From Amycolatopsis oliviviridis (GTDB lineage Bacteria > Actinomycetota > Actinomycetes > Mycobacteriales > Pseudonocardiaceae), in contig NZ_BNAY01000008.1 of the NCBI RefSeq assembly GCF_014654365.1, positions 458,352-522,351 of the forward strand: DNA of 64,000 nt, given 5' to 3'. How positions within the stretch are numbered: position 1 is the stretch's first letter; each line of letters begins with the position of its first letter. Position numbers and translations under genes: made by a program. The notes beneath the pieces are model-generated. The model had not been told where the DNA came from. It made no database searches and saw only the letters and a list, made by a program, of their open reading frames with translations. Shown here in pieces: positions 25,162-34,240 of this stretch.

Positions 25162-26166
25162 TCACTTCTGGTTGCTGAAAGCCGCGTCGAAGGCCGCCGA
25201 CGGCTTGTCGAACAGGAGCCCCCGCAGATAGGTCACGGCTTCCGCCGCGCCCCGGAGCCGGTCCATGCCGGCGTCCTCCCACTCCACCGAGATCGGACCG
25301 GCGTAGCCGATCGAATTCAGTGCGCGGAAACAGTCCTCCCAGGGCACGTCGCCGTGCCCGGTCGAAACGAAGTCCCAGCCGCGTCGGGGATCTCCCCAGG
25401 GGAGATGCGAGCCGAGCCTTCCGTTCCGGCCGTCGAACCGCTTCCTGGTGTCCTTGCAGTCCACGTGGTAGATCCGGTCGGCGAAATCGAGGATGAAACC
25501 GACCGGGTCGAGGTCCTGCCAGATGAAATGCGAAGGATCCCAATTCAGCCCGAATGCCGGACGGTTGCCGACAGCTTCGAGCGCACGTTTCGTGGTCCAG
25601 TAGTCGTAAGCGATCTCCGAGGGATGCACCTCGTGCGCGAACCGCACGCCGACCTCGTCGAAGACATCGAGGATCGGGTTCCACCGGTCGGCGAAGTCGG
25701 AGTAGCCCTCGTCGATGACCGCCTGCGAGACCGGCGGGAACATCGCGACGTACTTCCAGGTCTTCGAACCGGTGAAGCCGATCACCGTGTCCACGCCGAG
25801 TTTCGCCGCCGCGCGGGCGGTGTCGGCCATTTCCTTCGCGGCCCGCTGCCGGACGCCTTCCGGTTCACCGTCGCCCCACACCCTCGAAGGGATGATGGCC
25901 TGGTGGCGTTCGTCGATCGGGTCGTCACAGATGGCCTGGCCGACGAGGTGGTTGGAGATCGCCCACACCTTGAGCCCGTGTTCGGCGAGCAGCTTCAGAC
26001 GGCCGGGCACATAGTCCTCTTCGGACAGTGCGCGGTCGACTTCGAAGTGGTCGCCGGAACACGCGATTTCGAGGCCGTCGTAGCCCCATTCACTGGCCAG
26101 CCTGCACACCTCGGTGAACGGGAGATCCGCCCACTGACCGGTGAACAGGGTGATCGGACGGCTCAT
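25162..26166 (-). CDS. Cytosolic sugar phosphate isomerase/epimerase-like TIM barrel
   Basis: 334 residues without a signal peptide. TIM-barrel strands and ligands are clear: ITLFTGQWADLPF, HEVHPSEIAYD, LNWDPSHFIWQ, YHVDCKD and ISVEWEDAGMDR. The metal site should use Glu, Asp, His and Glu. It resembles isomerases and 2-keto-sugar epimerases linked to Gfo/Idh dehydrogenases and 3-keto-glycoside metabolism. Its ATG overlaps the stop of the large ThuA protein by one base (TGATG), so translation is coupled. Confidence 0.87.
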   Translation of the reverse strand: MSRPITLFTGQWADLPFTEVCRLASEWGYDGLEIACSGDHFEVDRALSEEDYVPGRLKLLAEHGLKVWAISNHLVGQAICDDPIDERHQAIIPSRVWGDGEPEGVRQRAAKEMADTARAAAKLGVDTVIGFTGSKTWKYVAMFPPVSQAVIDEGYSDFADRWNPILDVFDEVGVRFAHEVHPSEIAYDYWTTKRALEAVGNRPAFGLNWDPSHFIWQDLDPVGFILDFADRIYHVDCKDTRKRFDGRNGRLGSHLPWGDPRRGWDFVSTGHGDVPWEDCFRALNSIGYAGPISVEWEDAGMDRLRGAAEAVTYLRGLLFDKPSAAFDAAFSNQK

Positions 26167-29100
26167 CAGTTCTCCTCGAAGGTGATCGCGTCGACGTCGA
26201 ACAAGCCGCCGGAACCGCCCTTGAACACGAGGAACAAGGAGCCGGTGCCGCCGGGGTCGGTGATGGCGGAAGCCGGGATGTCGGCATAGGTGTCCCAGCC
26301 GCCGGTGTTGGCGACGGTGACCGTCTGGACCAGCGGCCCGTCCACCGCGCCCGAGCGGACCTCGATCGTGCCGCCCTCGCCACCGGACGAAACCCGGTAG
26401 CCGATGCCGCTGACGCCGACGAGGTTCACCGGGTCGAATTTGATCCAGTCACCGGATTCGATGTGGCCGACGCGTTTGCCGCCACTGGCGCCGGCGTGCC
26501 CGACGACCTCGATCCCGCTGGACTGGGTGTAGAACTCCGCCTGCTTCAGCTTCGGCTGCAGGATGGACTCCGCGTCGCCGGTGAGCGCGGGCACGCCGTT
26601 GCCGCCGTTGTCGGTGTAGCCGGCGTTGATGACGCCGAAGACGTTGGCGTCCGCGCCGTGCCCTTCGTCGGCGGGCGTGGCGATGGTGCCCTCACAGCCG
26701 GTCGCGCGGCTCAGCGGATGCCCGTGTCCCTCGTGGCCGAGGATGTATTCGACGGTCACCTTCGAGCAGTCGATCGGGTCGTCCTCCGCGTCGGTCACCT
26801 CGACCTTGAACGGGACCATGTCGCCGAAGCTGAACACGCTGCCGTTGACCGGGGTCTTCAGTGTGACCACCGGCGCGGTGTTGCCGACGGTGACCACCAC
26901 GCTCGCCGAGCCGGTCAGCCCGGTGGGGTCGGTGACGGACAGCTTCGCCGTGTACTGGCCGTTCGCGGCGTAGGTGTGGGAAACCGGGGTGGCCTCGGTG
27001 GAGTCCGTCGTGCCGTCACCGTCGAAGTCCCAGGCGTAGGTGAGCGCGCCACCGTCGGGGTCGTTCGTCCCGGCCGGGTCGAACTTGACCGTGAGCGGCG
27101 CCTGGCCGGACGTCTTGTCCGCGGCCACCTGGGCGACCGGCGTCCGGCGTCCCTTGGTGTAGTCGACGCGGTAGACGGCGGATTCCTTGGAGCCGCCGAA
27201 GTAGCCGGTGCCGTAGTCGAGGACGTAGAGCGCGCCGTCCGGGCCGAACTCGATGTTCATCGGGCGCACCAGGTCCATCGAGTCGAAGAACGGCTTGATG
27301 GCACCGCGTTCCCCGTTCTTGCCGACGGTGATCTCCTTGATCCAGCCGCGTTCCCATTCGTAGGCGAAGGTCTTGCCGTCGAAGTACTCCGGGAACTTCG
27401 TCTGCGACGGGTTCTTGGCGTCGTACTGATAGACCGGGCCGCCCATCGGGGACTCGGGACCGGTGCCGAACTCGGGCACCGAACCGCCGTCGTAGGGGAT
27501 CCACGCCTTCTCGACCGGAGGCAGGTCGGTCAGCCCGGTGTTGCGCGGGCTGGTGTTCTTCGGTTTGGCGCAGTCGAAGGCGGCGCCGGACTGCTTGGTG
27601 GCGAAGTCGTAGTCGATGAACGGCTGGTTGTCGCCGATGCAGTACGGCCAGCCGAAGTTGCCGGGCTTCTTGATCAGGTTGAACTCGACCGTGCCGCCGG
27701 GACCGCGCTTGGGGTCGGCCGCACCGGCGTCGGGACCGTAGTCGGCGAGGTGGATCCAGCCGGTCTTGCGGTCGACGGCGAAGCGGAACGGGTTGCGGAA
27801 GCCCATCGCGTAGATCTCGGGCTTGGTCTTGGCCTTGCCCTTCGGGAACAGGTTGCCGGTAGGGACGGTGTACTTGCCGTTGGCACCGACCTTGATCCGC
27901 AGCACCTTGCCGCGCAGGTCGTTGGTGTTGCCGGAGCTGCGCTGCGCGTCGTACACCGGGTTGCGGTCGGCGCGCTCGTCGATCGGGGTGAAACCGTCGG
28001 AGGAGAACGGGTTGGAATCGTCCCCTGTGGACAGATAGAGGTTGCCGTGGGAGTCGAAGTCGATCTCGCCGCCCGCGTGGCAGCAGATGCCGCGTTCGGC
28101 CGGGACCTGGAGGATCTTCTGCTCACTGGCGACGTCGAGCTTGTTGTCGGTGCCCAGCTTGAACCGCGAGAGCTGGTTGTAGCCCTTGAACGGCTCGAAG
28201 TCCGCCGGCGTGCCGTTCTCCGGCGCGTCACCGGCCGGGGTGTTCAGTTTGGGCGCGTAGTACAGGTAGACCCAGCGGTTCTTGGCGAAGTCCGGATCGA
28301 TGGCGACCCCCTGCAGGCCGTCCTCGTCGTGGTTGTAGACCGGGATCTGCCCGGCCAGCGAGGTCGTCGCCGACGAGCTGGTGTACCAGACACGGCCGTC
28401 GCGCGAGGTGTGCAGGACGTCGCGGTTGGGCAGCACCGAAAGCGCGATCGGCTCGCCGGTCTTCTCCTCGCCCTTGGCCAGGGTGATCTGGTCGAAGTCC
28501 GCGTCGACCGGGTCTTCCTGGGTCTGCTTGGCGCAACCCGCCTCGCTCAGCTTGGTGGCGTACTTGATCCCACCGGCGAGATGCTTGAGGAAGGCCGGTT
28601 CGGTGTAGGACTCCTTCGTGTGCCCGCCGCCGGTGTACCAGGACCGGCCGCCGGAGTTCTCGTGGCACCAGGCGATCGGGTGATCGCCCATCGCGCCGTC
28701 ACCGGGCTGGTAGCTCTTCTCGTCCAGGCTGGCGAGGACGTTGACCTTGCTCCGCGGGTTCGAGCGGTAGTTGTACCACTCGTCGGTGCGCGGCCAGGTC
28801 TCGGGAAGATCCACAGTGGACACATGCTCGTGGTCCTCGACCTTGACGTTCGCCTTCTGGATCTGCGGATGGGACTTGAAGTACGCCCCGACCAGGTCGC
28901 CGTACCAGGGCCAGTCGTATTCGGTGTCGGAGGCGGCGTGCACGCCCACGTACCCGCCGCCTCCCTTCACGTACCGCTCGAACGCGGCCTGCTGGTCCGC
29001 GTTCAGCACGTCACCGGTGGTGGAAAGCCAGACCACCGCGTTGAAGCGCTTGAGGTTCGCGTCGGTGAAGGCCGCCGTGTCCTCGGTGGCCTCCACACCG

Positions 29101-29297
29101 AAGTGGTTCCGCGCCCCCAGTTCCTTGATCGCCTTGATCCCGTCGGGGATCGAATCGTGCCGGAAGCCCGCGGTCTTGGAGAACACGAGCACCGTCGCCG
29201 CTTCGTGCGCCGATGCGGTTTGCATCGGTAGCGCGACGCCTGTCAGAGCCGTGACCATGGCTGTGACGAGCACACCCAATCGTCGTTTCAAAGACAT
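26166..29297 (-). CDS. Large secreted ThuA / PQQ-type sugar dehydrogenase / PKD / CBM6 protein
   Basis: 1043 residues. Signal peptide 1-30; an uninterrupted ThuA domain (about 34-250, with VGVHAASDTEYDWPWYG and HPIAWCHENSGGRSWY); a glucose/sorbosone dehydrogenase propeller (about 266-735, with CCHAGGEIDFDSHGNLYLS); a PKD domain (about 745-825, YAWDFDGDGTTDS); an Ig-like segment with a HGHPLSRATGCEG loop; and a C-terminal CBM6 carbohydrate-binding domain (about 915-1043). It is a paralogue of the 1321-residue protein but lacks the discoidin insert and DUF1080. It is first in the six-gene operon; AAAGGAT precedes ATG 29297. Confidence 0.87.
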   Translation of the reverse strand: MSLKRRLGVLVTAMVTALTGVALPMQTASAHEAATVLVFSKTAGFRHDSIPDGIKAIKELGARNHFGVEATEDTAAFTDANLKRFNAVVWLSTTGDVLNADQQAAFERYVKGGGGYVGVHAASDTEYDWPWYGDLVGAYFKSHPQIQKANVKVEDHEHVSTVDLPETWPRTDEWYNYRSNPRSKVNVLASLDEKSYQPGDGAMGDHPIAWCHENSGGRSWYTGGGHTKESYTEPAFLKHLAGGIKYATKLSEAGCAKQTQEDPVDADFDQITLAKGEEKTGEPIALSVLPNRDVLHTSRDGRVWYTSSSATTSLAGQIPVYNHDEDGLQGVAIDPDFAKNRWVYLYYAPKLNTPAGDAPENGTPADFEPFKGYNQLSRFKLGTDNKLDVASEQKILQVPAERGICCHAGGEIDFDSHGNLYLSTGDDSNPFSSDGFTPIDERADRNPVYDAQRSSGNTNDLRGKVLRIKVGANGKYTVPTGNLFPKGKAKTKPEIYAMGFRNPFRFAVDRKTGWIHLADYGPDAGAADPKRGPGGTVEFNLIKKPGNFGWPYCIGDNQPFIDYDFATKQSGAAFDCAKPKNTSPRNTGLTDLPPVEKAWIPYDGGSVPEFGTGPESPMGGPVYQYDAKNPSQTKFPEYFDGKTFAYEWERGWIKEITVGKNGERGAIKPFFDSMDLVRPMNIEFGPDGALYVLDYGTGYFGGSKESAVYRVDYTKGRRTPVAQVAADKTSGQAPLTVKFDPAGTNDPDGGALTYAWDFDGDGTTDSTEATPVSHTYAANGQYTAKLSVTDPTGLTGSASVVVTVGNTAPVVTLKTPVNGSVFSFGDMVPFKVEVTDAEDDPIDCSKVTVEYILGHEGHGHPLSRATGCEGTIATPADEGHGADANVFGVINAGYTDNGGNGVPALTGDAESILQPKLKQAEFYTQSSGIEVVGHAGASGGKRVGHIESGDWIKFDPVNLVGVSGIGYRVSSGGEGGTIEVRSGAVDGPLVQTVTVANTGGWDTYADIPASAITDPGGTGSLFLVFKGGSGGLFDVDAITFEEN

Positions 29298-29404
29298 AGC
29301 AGTAGCGATCCTTTCGATGAGCGGCGGCGATCAAGGAAGGGGATGCGGGTGGAGCTTCCTTTCTGGCGGTGATTTCGGCCTATTCAGGCCGGTCGCGAAG
29401 CCGG

Positions 29405-29509
29405 ATCACGCGTGATTGGAGGCGGATCACGCGTGTTTCCGGCCGGATCACGGTGTTCGGTCTCCAATCACGTGAGTTCCGCCTCCAAGCACGCGTGTTC
29501 GGGCCCCAG
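29405..29509. repeat. Five imperfect 20-21-bp tandem repeats
   Basis: Units begin at 29405, 29426, 29447, 29467 and 29488 and share the core ATCACGCGTG (variants ATCACGGTG, ATCACGTGA, AGCACGCGTG). A partial sixth overlaps the stop of the phosphodiesterase gene. They fill most of the gap between the ebo operon and the exported-oxidase operon; 29298-29404 holds a short hairpin (CGGCCT/AGGCCG) and the leader of the latter. Confidence 0.7.
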
Positions 29510-30883
29510 TCACTTCAAACCTTGCAAGGAAAGGAGCAACGGGTGGACGTCGGTCGCGCCGACGCGACCGGACGGCTGGAAGGCCGGGTCCGAGCACAAC
29601 AACACCGGACCGTCCTCTGTGGAGTCCGGCAGCCGCCCGTGCGAGCCGCGCACCCAGCGCGGATCGGTCGGGACGACGTCCATCGCGTACCGGAGCCCGG
29701 CGAACTTCTTCGCCAGGTTCAGCCCGGCCCGCGCCTTGGCGAACTTGTCCTCCGGGTCGAAGAACAGCTCGGCGGGGTCGTAACCCGGTTTGCGATGGAT
29801 CTCGACGCCGCGCGCGAAGTCGGGCTTCCGCTCGTCGTCGAGCCAGTAGTAGTAGGTGAACCACGAGTCCGGCTCGGCGACCGCGACGAGTTCGCCGGCG
29901 CGTTCATGGTCGATCCCGTACTTCGCCTGTGCCTCACGGTCGAGGACCTCGTCGACGCCGGTCAGTTCGCCGACGATCGAGCGCACCCGTTCGAGATCGG
30001 CGGAGTCGCGGACGTAGACGTGCGCGACCTGGTGGTCGGCGACGGCGAACGCGCGCGACGCCCACGGGTCGAGGTACTCCATGCCCGCCTGGGTGTAGAC
30101 CTCCAGCAGGCCCTCCCGCCGCAGCGCCCGGTTGATGTCGACCGGGCGGTGCACGTTGGTGATCCCGTACTCGCTGAGCGCGACCACGGTCGCCCCGGCG
30201 TTGCGGGCGTCGTCGAGCAGCGGCGCGAGCGCGTTGTCCAGCTCCCGTGCGGCTTTCCGGGCCTGCGGCCCGTCGGGACCGAACCGCTGCAGGTCGTAGT
30301 CCAGGTGCGGGACGTAGGTCAGCAGCAGATCAGGCCGCTTCTCCCGCAGGATCTGCCGCGACGCGCCGATGACCCACTTGCTCGACTTGAGCGACGCCGT
30401 CGGGCCCCAGTACTGGAAGAGCGGGAACTCCCCCAGCGCGCCGGTCAGCTGGTCGTGCAGCTCGGGCGGCCGCACGTAGGCGTCCGGCGACTTGCGGCCG
30501 TCGGCGTGGTAGATCGGCCGCGGGGTCACCGTGACGTCGGTGCTCATCCCCATCGCGTACCACCAGCAGACGTTCGCCGAGGTGTACCCGGGATGCGCCG
30601 CCCGCGCGGTCTCCCACAGCTTCTCGCCGCCGACGAGCCGGTTGTGCTGCCGCCACAGGAAGATCTCGCCGAGCTCGCGGAAGTACCAGCCGTTGCCGAC
30701 GATCCCGTGCTGCGCGGGCATGAGCCCGGTGAGGAACGTCGACTGCGCGCTGCAGGTGACGGCGGGCAGCACCGTGCCCAGTTCGGCCTGCCAGCCGTCC
30801 TTCGCGACGGCGGACAGTTTCGGCATGTCCCGCAACGCCTTCGGGGTCAGCCCGACGACGTCGATGACGACCAGCGGCTTCAT
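29510..30883 (-). CDS. Alkaline phosphatase superfamily (nucleotide pyrophosphatase/phosphodiesterase type) protein
   Basis: 457 residues. The N-terminus MKPLVVIDVVGL and the segment LPAVTCSAQSTFLTGLMPAQHG match type I phosphodiesterase/NPP enzymes, whose nucleophile is the Thr of this motif. Further metal ligands are suggested by YVPHLDYDLQRFG and LSEYGITNVHRP. Homologues accompany ebo-type loci in actinobacteria and should remove a phosphate or pyrophosphate group from the pathway intermediate (inference). No signal peptide is seen. ATG 30883 overlaps the EboE stop (ATGA). Confidence 0.88.
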   Translation of the reverse strand: MKPLVVIDVVGLTPKALRDMPKLSAVAKDGWQAELGTVLPAVTCSAQSTFLTGLMPAQHGIVGNGWYFRELGEIFLWRQHNRLVGGEKLWETARAAHPGYTSANVCWWYAMGMSTDVTVTPRPIYHADGRKSPDAYVRPPELHDQLTGALGEFPLFQYWGPTASLKSSKWVIGASRQILREKRPDLLLTYVPHLDYDLQRFGPDGPQARKAARELDNALAPLLDDARNAGATVVALSEYGITNVHRPVDINRALRREGLLEVYTQAGMEYLDPWASRAFAVADHQVAHVYVRDSADLERVRSIVGELTGVDEVLDREAQAKYGIDHERAGELVAVAEPDSWFTYYYWLDDERKPDFARGVEIHRKPGYDPAELFFDPEDKFAKARAGLNLAKKFAGLRYAMDVVPTDPRWVRGSHGRLPDSTEDGPVLLCSDPAFQPSGRVGATDVHPLLLSLQGLK

Positions 30884-31962
30884 GCGGAAACCCCTTCCGT
30901 GCCCAGGTTCGTTTTCGCCCACTCGAGTTCGGCGGCGATCCCGCCGACGAGGTCACCCGCGTCCGGGAGCACGCTCCAGGTGTAGGTCTCGACCTCGATG
31001 TGCGGTTCGCCGGGCAGCCCGGCGGCGACGGTGCGCAGGACGTCCGTCGTGGTGGCCAGCGGCGCGGCGGGCGCCTGGTGCAGCGGCATGTGGAAGTGCA
31101 CCCGCCACGGGCCCTCCCCCGGCAGTTCCGTCCATGCCTCGGGAAGGTCGTCGGCCTTGTGCACGACACCGTCGGTGCCGAGCTCCCGGACCTGGTGCAG
31201 GTAGCGGGGTTCGGCGAACGCCGCCAGGGCTTCCCGCGCCTCGGCGGGCTTTTCGACGTGCAGCGCCGCGGAAGCCTGCACCTTGACGATGTCCACATCG
31301 GACTCGGCGATCGCCATGAGGGTCTCCGCCGGATCGGCGAACGACACCGCTAGGTGGCAGGTGTCCAGGCACAGCCCGACGTACTCCGGATCGACACGGC
31401 CGGACAGCCAGCCCAGCGCGTCGGCCACGGTGTCGAGCACACAGCCGGGTTCGGGTTCGACGGCCAGCCGGATCGGCCGGTCACCGGTGGCCCGGATCGC
31501 GCGGACGACCTGCTCGAAGGCCGCGGCCGCGCTGTGGTCGTCGTGCTCGGTCCACGGCTCGCGCCACGCGAGCGGCAACGTGGAGATGCTGCCGTACGTG
31601 GCGTCCTCGGCGAGCAGGTCGGCGAGGACGGTCACACAGTCGATCGTGTACGCGGCCCTGTCCGAATTGGTCCACTCAGGACGGTAGACGGCGTGTTTGA
31701 CGACCTCGTCGTGGAACCCGCCGTACGGGAACGCGTTCAGCGTGTACACGCTGAGCCCGCGCGCGTCGAGTTCGGCGCGGAAGGCCTTGCGTGCCTGAGG
31801 ATCGTCGGCGAGCCCGCGCGCGACCGGCGCGGAGAGCCACAGCCCGACGCCGAGCTTGTCGGCGCCCAGTCGCTCGCGCACCGGGAGCGCGTACCGCTCC
31901 AGCTGCGCGACGATGCCGTCGACGTCTTCGGCCGGGTGGACGTTCGTGCAGTAGGAGATCAT
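30880..31962 (-). CDS. eboE: EboE-type metabolite traffic protein (TIM barrel)
   Basis: 360 residues, beginning MISYCTNVHPAEDVDGI, the typical start of EboE proteins; a xylose-isomerase-like TIM barrel follows with LAVEPEPGCVL, VGLCLDTCHLAVSF and a C-terminal HIEVETYTWSVLP. Ebo proteins were linked to transport of metabolites such as the scytonemin monomer to the periplasm in cyanobacteria and to a repellent product in Pseudomonas; the EboE reaction is unknown. Start and stop both overlap the neighbouring genes by 4 bases, so it is firmly embedded in the operon. Confidence 0.85.
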   Translation of the reverse strand: MISYCTNVHPAEDVDGIVAQLERYALPVRERLGADKLGVGLWLSAPVARGLADDPQARKAFRAELDARGLSVYTLNAFPYGGFHDEVVKHAVYRPEWTNSDRAAYTIDCVTVLADLLAEDATYGSISTLPLAWREPWTEHDDHSAAAAFEQVVRAIRATGDRPIRLAVEPEPGCVLDTVADALGWLSGRVDPEYVGLCLDTCHLAVSFADPAETLMAIAESDVDIVKVQASAALHVEKPAEAREALAAFAEPRYLHQVRELGTDGVVHKADDLPEAWTELPGEGPWRVHFHMPLHQAPAAPLATTTDVLRTVAAGLPGEPHIEVETYTWSVLPDAGDLVGGIAAELEWAKTNLGTEGVSA

Positions 31963-32822
31963 TTGCGGGCACCTCGCAGGACCGAGTTGCCCTCGAACGT
32001 CTCCGCCTCGCCGGTGAAACCGGGCAGCGGGTCGAGGGTGAGGCGTCCGCTCTGGTCGTAGAAGGCGACCGGGTTCTGCCACAGCACCTTGTCGACGTCC
32101 GCGTCGGTGAAGCCGCCGTCGAGCATGGCCTGCCCGGTTTTGGCGGTCTTCAGCGGATCCGAGCGGCCCCAGTCGGCGGCCGAGTTGACGATCATCTTCT
32201 CCAGCCCGTACTGGCGCAGGATCTCGACCATCCGGTGCTCGTCCATCTTGGTGTCCGGGTAGATGGAGAAGCCCATCCAGGCACCGGAATCCTTGACCAG
32301 CTTGACGGTGACCTCGTTGAGGTGGTCGACGATGACGCGCTCCGGCGCGATACCCGCCTCCCGCACGACGTCGAGGGTGCGCTTGGTGCCTTCGAGCTTG
32401 TCGCGGTGCGGGGTGTGCACCATCACCGGGAGGTCGTGGTCGAGGGCCATCGCCAGCTGCTGCGAGAAGACCTCGTCCTCTTCCTTGGTCATCGAGTCGT
32501 AGCCGACCTCGCCGACCGCGACCACGCCGTCCTTGGCCAGGTACCTCGGGAGGACGTCGAGCACCTCGCGGCAGCGGGGGTCGTTGGCCTCCTTGGGGTT
32601 CAGCGCGATCGTGCAGTGGTGCCGGATGCCGAACTGGGCGGCGCGGAACCGTTCCCAGCCGATGAGCGCGTCGAAGTAGTCGGTGTAGGAGCCGACGCTG
32701 GTGCGCGGCTGCCCGAGCCAGAACGCGGGTTCGACCAGCGCGCGGACACCGGCCGCGTACATGGCTTCGTAGTCGTCGGTGGTCCGGGAGGACATGTGGA
32801 TGTGGGGATCGAAGATGCGCAC
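31959..32822 (-). CDS. TatD-like metal-dependent hydrolase (EboB type)
   Basis: 287 residues from GTG 32822. The amidohydrolase-fold motifs are IFDPHIHMSS (metal-binding HxH), a central VAVGEVGYDS, VMVHTPH and VIVDHLNEV, the pattern of TatD hydrolases. In ebo loci this is the EboB position. The substrate is unknown. It starts two bases after the stop of the isomerase-EboA fusion and overlaps the EboE start. Confidence 0.87.
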   Translation of the reverse strand: MRIFDPHIHMSSRTTDDYEAMYAAGVRALVEPAFWLGQPRTSVGSYTDYFDALIGWERFRAAQFGIRHHCTIALNPKEANDPRCREVLDVLPRYLAKDGVVAVGEVGYDSMTKEEDEVFSQQLAMALDHDLPVMVHTPHRDKLEGTKRTLDVVREAGIAPERVIVDHLNEVTVKLVKDSGAWMGFSIYPDTKMDEHRMVEILRQYGLEKMIVNSAADWGRSDPLKTAKTGQAMLDGGFTDADVDKVLWQNPVAFYDQSGRLTLDPLPGFTGEAETFEGNSVLRGARK

Positions 32823-32824
32823 GG

Positions 32825-34240
32825 TCAGTGGCCTTCCTTGAGCAAGGCGAGGGCGTCGGCGGGAACGTCACGTCCGGCGGCCCTGCGTTCGTCGGCGAAA
32901 TCGGCGAGCATCCGCTTCAGCTCGTCGTCCGCGCGGGTTTCGAGGTCCGCGACGGCGGCCAGCGGCACACCGACGAAGACGCATTTGAGGACGCCGTGGC
33001 GCCACGTGTGGTCGTCCAGGAACCGGGCGAAGGCACCCATGGCGGCGGCGACCAACCTGATGTCGTTGGCGCGCAAGGCGTCCTCGACCAGTTTGATCCC
33101 GGCATCGGTGACTTCGGCGCCCGGGGACTCCAGCGAGGCGAGCGCCCGCAGGACCCCGCGCCGTTCGGCGTCGTCGCCGAACCGGTAGAGATCGCGCAGT
33201 TCCGTGGCCAGCGCGGCGTCGTCGAGGACGTCGGCGAGGACCGTCACGAGCCGGATCCGCGCCCGGTCGTCGACGGTGCCGTGGACCAGGCCCTGCGGAT
33301 CCGTCTCCGGTCGCAGCGCTTCCCTGCCGACCTCGCGGCCGACGGCCGGGAAGAGCGCGCCGATCACCGACGGCTTCTCCCGGATCCGGCGTTCCGCCTT
33401 GGCCGACCACGTCTGCGGCATCGCGGCGGTGAGCGCCTCGAAGGCCCGGCGCGCGGTGTCCGGAGCGGCGTGGCTGTGCCGGGGCAGTTCGACCGCGGCC
33501 AGTCCGGTGTAGCCGATCTCGGCCAGCGCGGCGAGCGTCCCGGGCAGGTCCAGATGCCCGTCGCCGAACTCCAGATGCTCGTGGACCCGCGGCAGCATGT
33601 CGTCCAGCTGGACGTTCCACAGCAGCGGACCGGCGAGGCGGACGCATTCGGCCGCGTTGACCGGCTCGACCGCGACGCAGTGCCCGACGTCGAGCGTGAC
33701 GCCGAACAGCTCCGGCTCGCCGAGTTCCTTGCGCAGGTCCAGGACCTGGCTCAGATGCTGCACGCGATGACCGGGCTCGGGTTCCATCGCCAGCCGCACG
33801 TTCAGCCGCGCGGCGTGCTCCAGGACCGCCGCGACTCCCTCGCGCAACCGGGACCACGCGAGGTCGGTGTCCACAGTAGACACTCCGGACCAGAACGAGA
33901 CGCAGTCCGCGCCGAGGTCTCCGGCGATCTGCAGCGCTCGGGCCAGGAAGTCGATCCTGAGCGCGGGGTCGTCCGACAGCAGCGTCGGCGAGTGCTTGCG
34001 CCACGGGTCGAGCAGGTACCGCGCGCCCGTCTCGATGACGACCCGGTTCAGGCCGAGCGCCGAAAGCCGGGACGCCACGTGGTCGACCCGCCGCGCCAGA
34101 TCGTCGGCGAACGGGTCGAGGTGGTCGTGGTCCAGCGTCAGCGCCACCCCGGTGTACCCGAGGTCCGCGATCACCGCGAGGGCCTCGTCGAGGCGGTGGT
34201 TGGAGAAGCCGTTGGTGCCGTATCCCAAAGAGAACGTCAT
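32825..34240 (-). CDS. Fusion of sugar isomerase-like TIM barrel and EboA
   Basis: 471 residues. Residues 1-285 are a sugar phosphate isomerase/epimerase-like TIM barrel (FSLGYGTNGFSNHRLDEAL, LAMEPEPGHRVQHLSQVL, VTLDVGHCVAVEP, GLAAVELPRHSH). Residues from about 290 to the end match EboA (a helical domain with RLVAAAMGAFARFLDDHTWR, HGVLKCVFVGVPLAAV, LKRMLADFADERRAAGR). In other genomes these are, to my knowledge, usually separate neighbouring genes. Residues 285-320 form the linker. Start overlaps the UbiA stop (ATGA). Confidence 0.85.
   Translation of the reverse strand: MTFSLGYGTNGFSNHRLDEALAVIADLGYTGVALTLDHDHLDPFADDLARRVDHVASRLSALGLNRVVIETGARYLLDPWRKHSPTLLSDDPALRIDFLARALQIAGDLGADCVSFWSGVSTVDTDLAWSRLREGVAAVLEHAARLNVRLAMEPEPGHRVQHLSQVLDLRKELGEPELFGVTLDVGHCVAVEPVNAAECVRLAGPLLWNVQLDDMLPRVHEHLEFGDGHLDLPGTLAALAEIGYTGLAAVELPRHSHAAPDTARRAFEALTAAMPQTWSAKAERRIREKPSVIGALFPAVGREVGREALRPETDPQGLVHGTVDDRARIRLVTVLADVLDDAALATELRDLYRFGDDAERRGVLRALASLESPGAEVTDAGIKLVEDALRANDIRLVAAAMGAFARFLDDHTWRHGVLKCVFVGVPLAAVADLETRADDELKRMLADFADERRAAGRDVPADALALLKEGH

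Noticed and set aside
29405..29509. CRISPR array
   Set aside because: Units are 20-21 bp and directly adjacent, with no unique spacers and no cas genes.
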